12,300 nt of DNA from an uncultured Ruminococcus sp. (GTDB lineage: Bacteria; Bacillota; Clostridia; Oscillospirales; Ruminococcaceae). The notes below the pieces were generated by a model. The model had not been told where the DNA came from. It worked only from the letters and a program-made list of their open reading frames with translations, and made no database searches. This document shows, one piece after another, positions 7,216-12,300 of the stretch (the stretch's first letter is position 1; every line of letters begins with the position of its first letter). Made by a program: the position numbers and the translations under genes. The DNA lies in assembly GCA_946188175.1 (NCBI GenBank), contig CAMHUJ010000013.1, positions 1 to 12,300 on the forward strand. The letters are read 5' to 3'.

Positions 7216-8190
7216 ATGACGCAGGAGGAAATCTACGCACAGGCAATCGGGCATATTCAGGAGCGCCGCCGCAATGCCGAGCGGACGCAGGAAATCCGAA
7301 CCGTGCAGATTCAGCGCGAAATTCCGGAAACCGCCGAGCTGGACCGCCAGCTCCGCACCGCCTGCCTTGAGATCACGCATGCACTCGGCAGACCGGATAA
7401 TCAGGCGCGTCTCGCTGCAATCGAGCGGCACTGCAAGGAAGCAGATGCCATGCTCCGGCAGCTCCTGACCGCGCACGGCTATCCGGAGGATTATCTCGAT
7501 CTGCAATACAGCTGCACCCTCTGCGACGATACCGGATTTGTCGGCGGAAAGCCCTGTCAGTGTCTGAAGCAGGAGATCGGCAGAGTCGGAACGGAGGCGC
7601 TCAATGCGCGCTCGCAGCTTTCGCTGTCGCAGTTCTCTGATTTTTCCCTTTCCTATTATGCCGATCTGCCGACCGATCAATATTATACCATGCAGCAGAA
7701 TTATACCGCATGTCAGCAATATGCCGCAGCCTTCTCGCCGGATACCGCAGGCAATCTGTATCTCTGCGGCGGAACCGGTCTCGGAAAAACGCATCTCTCG
7801 CTTGCGATTGCCAATGAGGTGCTCAAAAAGGGCTATAATGTCATCTACGATTCCGCGATCAACCTGATGCATACGCTCGATCAGGAGCAGTTCCGCAGAA
7901 CAAAGGAGAGCAGCGATTCTCTCCCAGCTCTGCTCGAATGCGATCTGCTGATCCTCGATGATTTCGGCACCGAATTCGATACCGCATTTTCCCGTTCCAT
8001 GCTGTATACGATCATCAACAGCCGCGTCAATGCGCGCAAGCCGATGATTGTCAGCACGAATCTGACGACGCAGGAGGTAAAGGAGCGCTACGGCGACCGT
8101 ATCCTTTCCCGCCTTCTCTCATCCTCGCGGATACTGCCCTTCTTCGGCAAGGATATCCGCCTGCACAAAAAAGCCGCCACAGGGCAATGA
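7216..8190 (+). CDS. DnaI/DnaC-like replicative helicase loader ATPase
   Basis: The 324-residue AAA+ protein loads the replicative helicase onto DNA and belongs to the DnaC/DnaI/IstB group. The N-terminal part (1-95) is helical and charged. A four-cysteine zinc site follows, C100-x2-C103 ... C114-x-C116, as in Bacillus DnaI. The ATPase core starts near 150: Walker A GGTGLGKTH (185-193), Walker B LLILDDFG (244-251), sensor 1 STN (280-282) and an Arg-rich RYGDRILSRL (291-300) near the expected Arg finger. AGGAGGTG at 7201-7208 sets the ATG. It lies 18 bases after the DnaD-like gene and 15 before the kinase gene, so it is in the same operon. IstB transposase helpers share the core, but no IS element is present and the zinc site and neighbour favour a helicase loader. 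Confidence 0.9.
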   Translation: MTQEEIYAQAIGHIQERRRNAERTQEIRTVQIQREIPETAELDRQLRTACLEITHALGRPDNQARLAAIERHCKEADAMLRQLLTAHGYPEDYLDLQYSCTLCDDTGFVGGKPCQCLKQEIGRVGTEALNARSQLSLSQFSDFSLSYYADLPTDQYYTMQQNYTACQQYAAAFSPDTAGNLYLCGGTGLGKTHLSLAIANEVLKKGYNVIYDSAINLMHTLDQEQFRRTKESSDSLPALLECDLLILDDFGTEFDTAFSRSMLYTIINSRVNARKPMIVSTNLTTQEVKERYGDRILSRLLSSSRILPFFGKDIRLHKKAATGQ

Positions 8191-8205
8191 AAAGGAGACT
8201 GCCGC

Positions 8206-9141
8206 ATGAATGAAATTTCGATTACAGACATCAACCGCATGGCGCATGATGAACCGGAATCCTTCGTGATTGATGCCGAGGCTGCATATGACAAGCAGCT
8301 CCGCGATCTTGCGGACGATATCTGCCGCCACGCCAAAGAGCGCCCGATCACGCTGATCTCCGGTCCTTCCGGCTCCGGCAAGACCACAACAGCCTGCCGT
8401 CTGGAGCAGATTCTCGATGCCGCGGGCTTTGAGGCGCATACCCTTTCCATGGACAATTACTACGCAGACGGTTCGCGCAATGCCGATATCGTCGATCAGT
8501 TCGGCAGACCGGATTATGAGTCGCCGCTGCGTCTCGATACCGACCTGCTCAATACGCAGCTGGAACAGCTCGCACGCGGTGAGGCAGTTGAACTGCCGGT
8601 GTTTGATTTTGCCGCGCAGAAGCAGCGGAAATCCGGCAAGATTTTGCAGCGCAAGTCCAATGAACTGATTATCATGGAGGGCATTCACGCGCTGAATCCG
8701 GATGTCACCGGCGATTCGCACGCAATCGCAAACCGCATCTATCTCAGCGTCCGCACGCGCATCACCATGGAAAACGAGCGCCTTCATCCCTCGCTGATCC
8801 GTTTCGCACGCCGCCTCATCCGCGATCACCGCACGAGAGGCAGAGCACCGGCAGAATCCTGCGAGATGCTGACCAGCATTTCCAGAGGCGAAAATCTTTA
8901 CATCATGCCCTATAAGCATCTGGCGGATTATGAGCTGGATACCTTCATGGGCTATGAGCTTTCGGTCTACCGTCCGATTCTGCTCGAGACCGTCCGCACG
9001 CTGGCGGAGACTGCCGACAGAGACAGCGGTATTCCGATGCTGCTGCGCTTCATGGAGGCGATGCAGCCCATGGAGCACGCATGGATTCCGGAGCAGTCGC
9101 TTGTCAGAGAGTTCATCGGCGGTTCCATATTCACAAACTGA
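8206..9141 (+). CDS. Uridine kinase-family P-loop kinase
   Basis: The 311-residue protein matches the uridine kinase/phosphoribulokinase family, whose members transfer the gamma phosphate of ATP or GTP to a nucleoside or sugar hydroxyl. After about 48 N-terminal residues comes Walker A GPSGSGKTT (53-61), then the substrate-binding 'SMDNYY' (81-86; family LDDFY). 'PDYESPLRLD' follows, where uridine kinases have 'fDhPdAfD', then 'PVFDF' (131-135) and the Walker B-like 'IIMEGIHAL' (155-163). An Arg-rich lid follows (ARRLIRDHRTRGR, 201-213). The extra N-terminal and C-terminal parts, about 100 residues beyond a typical uridine kinase (about 210), suggest a distinct clostridial subgroup, so the true substrate is uncertain. 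AAAGGAGA at 8191-8198 supports the start. The stop overlaps the next start by one base (TGATG). Confidence 0.82.
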   Translation: MNEISITDINRMAHDEPESFVIDAEAAYDKQLRDLADDICRHAKERPITLISGPSGSGKTTTACRLEQILDAAGFEAHTLSMDNYYADGSRNADIVDQFGRPDYESPLRLDTDLLNTQLEQLARGEAVELPVFDFAAQKQRKSGKILQRKSNELIIMEGIHALNPDVTGDSHAIANRIYLSVRTRITMENERLHPSLIRFARRLIRDHRTRGRAPAESCEMLTSISRGENLYIMPYKHLADYELDTFMGYELSVYRPILLETVRTLAETADRDSGIPMLLRFMEAMQPMEHAWIPEQSLVREFIGGSIFTN

Positions 9142-9671
9142 TGCAGCAGGGATTTGCGGTCTGTATTTCCGGTCACCGGCCCGAAAAGCTCCCGACCGGC
9201 GCACCGCTTCGCATGCTGCAAAGCCTGCTCTTCCGCGAGATTGAATCCGCTATGGAGGAGGGTGCCGATACCTTTTATACGGGCATGGCACGCGGCGTCG
9301 ATCTCTGGGCAGCGGATATGATCCTGCATTTCCGCAGGCAGTATCCGGCGGTCCGGCTGATCTGCGTTCTCCCCTATGCAGACCGTCTGCTTCCGGAAAA
9401 CGGCGCAGAGCGGTTTCATGTCCGCGCCGTGATGCAGGCAGCAGACCGTGTCATTCCGCTGAGCGAGCATTATTACCGCGGCTGTTACCGCGACCGTAAT
9501 GCATATATGGTGCGGCACAGTCAGCGTATTATTGCGCTGCTCGCGGATATCCGCTCCGGCACGAGGCAAACCGTTCATATGGCAGAACGTGCAGGGCTCG
9601 AGATGCATGTGCTTTCCGTTCAGGAGGCAATCCGGCAGCAGGGCTCTTCACATGATTATTTCAGCAAATAA
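9141..9671 (+). CDS. SLOG-family protein (DUF1273 / YpsA-like)
   Basis: The 176-residue protein has the Rossmann-like SLOG fold, which binds nucleotide-type ligands; YpsA and DprA are relatives. Visible motifs are ISGHRPEKLP (9-18), TGMARGVDLWAAD (47-59), a 'VLPYADR' strand end (76-82), RDRNAYMVRHS (117-127) and GTRQTV (140-145), all typical of DUF1273/COG4474. In Bacillus subtilis YpsA affects cell division and stress behaviour, but its ligand is not settled. ATG 9141 overlaps the kinase TGA by one base and has no good ribosome site of its own, so translation is probably coupled to the kinase gene. An upstream in-frame start at 9081 would extend into the kinase gene and adds 20 residues before the conserved first strand, so I reject it. 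Confidence 0.85.
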   Translation: MQQGFAVCISGHRPEKLPTGAPLRMLQSLLFREIESAMEEGADTFYTGMARGVDLWAADMILHFRRQYPAVRLICVLPYADRLLPENGAERFHVRAVMQAADRVIPLSEHYYRGCYRDRNAYMVRHSQRIIALLADIRSGTRQTVHMAERAGLEMHVLSVQEAIRQQGSSHDYFSK

Positions 9672-9693
9672 ACTCAGGAAAGGAGTGCAGCCC

Positions 9694-9735
9694 ATGTGCA
9701 GCGCTGCTGCATATACTGCAATAACGGCAAAATGA
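9694..9735 (+). CDS. Possible 13-residue leader ORF coupled to the LCP-like gene
   Basis: AAAGGAG (9679-9685) lies 8 bases before ATG 9694, which opens a frame coding for MCSAAAYTAITAK and stopping at TGA 9733-9735. That stop overlaps ATG 9732 of the LCP-like gene (ATGA), and ATG 9732 has no ribosome site of its own. This is the layout of a translational-coupling leader. Alternatively the same ribosome site serves GTG 9696, in frame with the LCP-like gene, which would add 12 residues (MQRCCIYCNNGK). I cannot choose firmly. Confidence 0.35.
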   Translation: MCSAAAYTAITAK

Positions 9736-10715
9736 CCACTACCTATCAACGCCGCCGCGGTCCGAAGGCGGGCAGTACGGCGATTCCGTTCATGATCACG
9801 GTTCTGATTTCTCTGGTCGTGTTCGGCGGAGTCGGACTCTACTTCTACAACAAGCTGACAAACAAACCGAAAGAGCTGCAAACGATGCAGAGCGCAACGA
9901 CCAGTATCTCTGAAGATGACGTCAACGCGCTGCTCTTTGTGCTCGATCCGGATGACGACACGAAAAAGAACGCCGTCATGATGCTGCGTTTTGATCCGGT
10001 CCGCAAAAAGATTTTCTGCATCGGCATTCCGCTGGATTTGCAGGTGATCTACGACGGCAAGGCAATGACCGTTGACACCTGCTATGCAAACCACGGCATG
10101 GATGCAATGAAAACCGCAATCGCCGATCTGCTTGATCAGCCGATTGACCGCTATGTCAAAATGAACAGCACCGGCTTCCAGAAGATCGTCGAGCTGATCG
10201 GCAACGTCACCTACCGGATTCCGGTCAGAGATACCGGTCTGCGTCCGGTAGAGGACGACATGGAAGTGACGCTCGATAACGCACAGTTTGAAACGATGCT
10301 GACGAGCAGCAACTATAAGGACGAAGAAGAACGGTGCAGCGTCATCGGAAACTCCGTCGCACAGCTGCTGAACCAGTGCATCGGCGGCGGCGAAATCACC
10401 TCGACGCGCGCCACTCGCAGAGGCGAGGGCGGTGAGCGTGTCGCACGAAATCTCGACACCTATTTCAGTATCTTCGTCGATTCCATTACCACTGACATCA
10501 CGGCAATGGACTTCTCCAATCACCGCCATGCAATCAGCTATATGTTCCAGTATTCCTCCGCACCGGCAACGGGTCAGGGCGTTCTCTGTACCGCAGGTGC
10601 TGACGGTGCAGTCGTACCGCTTCCGGCATGGCTGGATTCCATTAAGATCACCTTCTTCCAGCACAGCGTAGCAAGCAGTTCCGAAGCTGACGATTCTTCT
10701 TCGGCTGCCGAATAA
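9732..10715 (+). CDS. LCP (LytR-CpsA-Psr)-like membrane protein lacking key catalytic residues
   Basis: The product (327 residues from ATG 9732, or 339 from GTG 9696) has a short basic cytoplasmic start (YQRRRGPK) and one span (about 18-40), with the rest outside the cell. Residues about 64-190 follow the LCP pattern: 'AVMMLRFDPVRKKIFCIGIP', then a strand-loop, 'CYANHGMDAMKTAIADLL', 'QPIDRYVKMNSTGFQKIVEL' and 'IGNVTYRIP'. LCP enzymes attach teichoic acids or other glycopolymers to peptidoglycan using lipid-linked donors. The family 'IPRD' reads IPLD here (99-102), the Asp expected before 'VMMLRFDP' is missing, and the 'RxR' with its following 'RQQ' region is replaced by TSSNYKDEEE. It is therefore either a very divergent LCP or an inactive one. 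The tail is Ser/Asp-rich. It lies 22-60 bases after the SLOG gene with no terminator between, so it is probably in the same operon. Confidence 0.75.
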   Translation: MTTTYQRRRGPKAGSTAIPFMITVLISLVVFGGVGLYFYNKLTNKPKELQTMQSATTSISEDDVNALLFVLDPDDDTKKNAVMMLRFDPVRKKIFCIGIPLDLQVIYDGKAMTVDTCYANHGMDAMKTAIADLLDQPIDRYVKMNSTGFQKIVELIGNVTYRIPVRDTGLRPVEDDMEVTLDNAQFETMLTSSNYKDEEERCSVIGNSVAQLLNQCIGGGEITSTRATRRGEGGERVARNLDTYFSIFVDSITTDITAMDFSNHRHAISYMFQYSSAPATGQGVLCTAGADGAVVPLPAWLDSIKITFFQHSVASSSEADDSSSAAE

Positions 10716-10723
10716 ACAAAAAT

Positions 10724-10760
10724 ATCCGCCGTACTGACAGCAGTACGGCGGATCGTTTTA
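10724..10760. terminator. Strong bidirectional terminator between convergent genes
   Basis: ATCCGCCGTACTG (10724-10736) pairs perfectly with CAGTACGGCGGAT (10741-10753) around the loop ACAG. On the plus strand CGTTTTAT follows and on the minus strand ATTTTTGTTT follows. It ends the plus-strand operon 9 bases after the LCP-like stop and the minus-strand VanY-like gene that stops at 10769. Confidence 0.92.
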
Positions 10761-10768
10761 TATGCGGT

Positions 10769-11851
10769 TTACGGTGCGCTTTCCAGATTGACGGTCACAT
10801 AGAAGCCGTGCTTGTTATTGCCCGTGTAGCTGTACTGACAGTCAATCGGCATCGGTATAACGGTATCCGGCTCCGGATCGTCCGGATCGACGGAGACATA
10901 ATAGACCTCATATTCTCTGCCGAGCTGGTCGTTGATGAACGCATGCTCGCCCTCAAAGGGATGCATTTCCAGCAGCTCGGTATATTCCTCGAGGCAGAGT
11001 TTATTCTTGTACATATACCATGCATGCGGCGTGCCGACATAGCGGAACACCCACGGACGGTCGGTCACATGCGTAAACTCCGATTTGCCCTCGGGATAAC
11101 GCTGCACAAAGCCGTACTCGGCGCAGTGCTGAAGAATCCATGCATAATCGCCCTCATCGGTAAAATCCTCGAAGACGCCGTTGATGAAAAGCGAAAGCTC
11201 AAAGGTATAGCCGGATTCAAATTCGCTGCACCCCGGCATCGCATAGAGTGCGGAATTACTGCCGCCCGTCATCTGCAAATCTGCTTCATACAGCCGCTTC
11301 TGCGCATCCTTGGTGATATAGCCGTCGCGGACAAGCAGATCGGCATGACCGGTCGCCGTATGGAAGCCCTCCGCCATGCGGTTGAGCGCATCCATTGTCT
11401 CATCCAGCAGGCGCACATCCATATCGCGGACGGTCAGATATTCATTCTTCTGCTCAAAAACGGATACGATGCCCTCCTCGGCATCCTCGGTCGGGAAGCT
11501 GTCGTTCACCAGCATCAGCGGGCCGCGGCGGATGCGCTCCTTCGAGATGCGCACCGAGCCGTATTCGATCCGGCTGCTCTCCTCGGACTCCTCGGTCATA
11601 TCCGGCACCGAGATCTCTGCCTCGTCGGAATCATCCGGCTCCAGCGAGACCAAATTATTGAGGACATTTCCGGCGAAAAATGCACCGGCTGCCGTCAGTG
11701 CAATGAGAAAGAGACCGACGACCAGACCCTTCGGGGATTTTCGCAGCTCTCTGCCGGTTGATCGGTATTCAGCCATATGCTTTGTTGTACGGCGTCCGCA
11801 AACGCCGCACGCTCCTTTCTGAACTTGGGTTGATTTGCACTTCCTGCACAT
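10769..11851 (-). CDS. Zinc-ribbon, membrane-anchored VanY-like (M15B) protein with a degenerate active site
   Basis: The 360-residue protein starts with a small zinc ribbon (C2-x2-C5 ... C15-x2-C18), then a basic stretch, one span (about 43-63) and an acidic Ser/Glu linker (70-95). An extracellular domain of the VanY/D,D-carboxypeptidase type covers about 140-295. The alignment is clear around PGCSEFESGYTFEL (206-219), where the family has 'PGxSEHQTGLAVDI'. It is also clear around EYGFVQRYPEGK (245-256), RPWVFRYVG (265-273; family EPWHYRYVG) and LCLEEYTELL (285-294). The zinc and catalytic residues are changed: His to F211, Asp to E218, catalytic Glu to R265, His to V268. It should not cleave D-Ala-D-Ala but could still bind peptidoglycan or a partner. 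The ATG at 11851 is kept because it includes the zinc ribbon; its ribosome site is weak (GAGAGA). It is convergent with the LCP-like gene. Confidence 0.82.
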   Translation of the reverse strand: MCRKCKSTQVQKGACGVCGRRTTKHMAEYRSTGRELRKSPKGLVVGLFLIALTAAGAFFAGNVLNNLVSLEPDDSDEAEISVPDMTEESEESSRIEYGSVRISKERIRRGPLMLVNDSFPTEDAEEGIVSVFEQKNEYLTVRDMDVRLLDETMDALNRMAEGFHTATGHADLLVRDGYITKDAQKRLYEADLQMTGGSNSALYAMPGCSEFESGYTFELSLFINGVFEDFTDEGDYAWILQHCAEYGFVQRYPEGKSEFTHVTDRPWVFRYVGTPHAWYMYKNKLCLEEYTELLEMHPFEGEHAFINDQLGREYEVYYVSVDPDDPEPDTVIPMPIDCQYSYTGNNKHGFYVTVNLESAP

Positions 11852-11877
11852 ACAACTGTATCTCTCTGTACACGCTT

Positions 11878-11886
11878 ATTATAACA
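11878..11886 (-). promoter_or_regulatory. Extended -10 promoter of the VanY-like gene
   Basis: On the minus strand TGTTATAAT (11886-11878) is a TG-extended -10. The -35 region at 17-18 bp is weak. The start of transcription would be near 11871, only about 20 bases before the ATG at 11851. The leader has only a weak purine run (GAGAGA). Confidence 0.55.
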
Positions 11887-11931
11887 TAGCTTTTTGCAAA
11901 AATGGAATAGCATCCGGTAACTTTGGTGCCA

Positions 11932-11985
11932 TGCACAATTTCCACTTGCATGTTTTGTGCAATTCTGCATACCGTGTTCTGCATA
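11932..11985. repeat. Inverted and direct repeats in a divergent promoter region
   Basis: TGCACAA (11932-11938) and TTGTGCA (11955-11961) are inverted, 16 bases apart. TTCTGCATA occurs twice, at 11963-11971 and 11977-11985, 14 bp from start to start. They lie between the VanY-like and mscL promoters in the AT-richer gap 11852-12114, which holds no convincing gene. A regulator site is possible but short repeats in AT-rich DNA can be chance. Confidence 0.3.
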
Positions 11986-12054
11986 TGTCAAAATCAGGTG
12001 CAATATTCGTCTGCAATTTCGTCGATTTGTACAGATGCATTTTTCGCATGAGTG

Positions 12055-12063
12055 TGCTATAAT
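12055..12063 (+). promoter_or_regulatory. Extended -10 promoter of mscL
   Basis: TGCTATAAT at 12055-12063, preceded by TG, repeats the TGTGCTATAAT form seen elsewhere in the window. No strong -35 lies at 16-18 bp. Transcription would start near 12070, and AAAGGA (12099-12104) stands 10 bases before the mscL ATG. Confidence 0.6.
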
Positions 12064-12114
12064 AGTAATAAAGCAATGCGGTATCACGCCGCAGTATGAA
12101 AGGATGAAATAAAA

Positions 12115-12300
12115 ATGGCAGAAAAAAAGGGCTTTCTCGCAGAATTTAAGGAATTCGCACTCAAGGGCAATGTCATGGACATGGCAGTCGGTGTCATCAT
12201 CGGTGCTGCGTTCGGCAACATCGTTACCGCGCTGACTGACAGCTTCATCAATCCGCTGATTCAGGCGATCACCGGCAGCACCGCTGAGGACGGCGGCGTC
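12115..12300 (+). CDS. mscL: Large-conductance mechanosensitive channel MscL, N-terminal part (partial)
   Basis: The first 62 residues are present and the gene runs off the right edge. MscL forms a homopentameric pore in the cytoplasmic membrane that opens under membrane tension and releases solutes during osmotic downshock. The N-terminal amphipathic helix (FLAEFKEFALKGN, 7-19) and the first span follow the family closely: 'VMDMAVGVIIGAAFGNIVTAL' positions 20-40 contain the highly conserved DxAVGVxIGxAF pore-lining motif. 'DSFINPLI' (42-49) is the conserved end of that helix. AAAGGA 10 bases upstream supports ATG 12115. The second span and the C-terminal helix lie outside the window. The identification is secure. 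Confidence 0.96.
   Translation, partial: MAEKKGFLAEFKEFALKGNVMDMAVGVIIGAAFGNIVTALTDSFINPLIQAITGSTAEDGGV

Noticed and set aside
6142..7872. 576-residue minus-strand open frame
   Set aside because: It lies antisense to the clearly identified DnaD-like and DnaI-like genes, shows no family motif and has no promoter or ribosome site. It reflects codon bias on the other strand.
7216..8190. Reading the ATPase as an IstB transposition helper
   Set aside because: There is no transposase gene or inverted terminal repeat nearby. The zinc site and the DnaD-like neighbour fit a helicase loader.
8119..9204. 361-residue minus-strand open frame
   Set aside because: It is antisense to the kinase gene, which has Walker motifs and a good ribosome site. 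No support of its own.
10808..11761. 317-residue plus-strand open frame
   Set aside because: It is antisense to the VanY-like gene, with no start signals or family match.
11835..12087. Short frames on both strands in the gap before mscL
   Set aside because: They overlap the divergent promoters, have no ribosome site and look like chance frames in AT-rich DNA.

Overview
The window looks like chromosomal DNA of a Gram-positive gut or rumen anaerobe of the Ruminococcus group. The main clue is a secreted M6 metalloprotease with a two-repeat type I dockerin, the tag that docks enzymes onto cellulosome-type scaffolds. Purine-rich Shine-Dalgarno sites, extended -10 promoters of the form TGTGCTATAAT, a DnaD/DnaI-type helicase-loading gene pair and moderately GC-rich codon use (many CTG Leu, CCG Pro) agree with this. 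The genus is inferred, not proven. I see no tRNA, rRNA, CRISPR array, insertion sequence or phage gene.

Layout. 1-136: end of a von Willebrand factor A (VWA) domain protein, then a terminator. 137-626: a gap that holds a probable unannotated minus-strand gene for a 39-41 residue Leu-rich membrane peptide (184-309), a nested set of palindromes (377-418) and one or two promoters. 627-4199: a very large polytopic membrane protein (1190 aa) with a Pro/Ala-rich linker. 4200-4348: a convergent junction with a strong two-way terminator. 4349-5932 (minus): the dockerin-M6 protease with its own near-consensus promoter.

6169-9671 is a tight plus-strand operon: DnaD-like primosome protein, DnaI/DnaC-like helicase loader, uridine-kinase-type P-loop kinase and SLOG-family (YpsA-like) protein. 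It probably continues, through a short leader ORF, into an LCP (LytR-CpsA-Psr)-like membrane protein ending at 10715. A perfect hairpin (10724-10753) ends that unit and serves the convergent gene at 10769-11851, a zinc-ribbon plus transmembrane plus VanY-like (M15B) protein. A divergent promoter region leads to the start of mscL at 12115, which runs off the window.

How the genes fit together. The middle operon links replication initiation (loading of the replicative helicase) with nucleotide- or nucleoside-linked enzymes. Most of the rest concerns the cell envelope. Two adjacent envelope proteins, the LCP-like and the VanY-like one, keep their family folds but have lost the residues that define catalysis, so both look like pseudoenzymes. 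The points most worth a second look are this degenerate pair, the hidden small membrane peptide with the palindrome cluster upstream of it, and the N-terminally placed dockerin on a protease.
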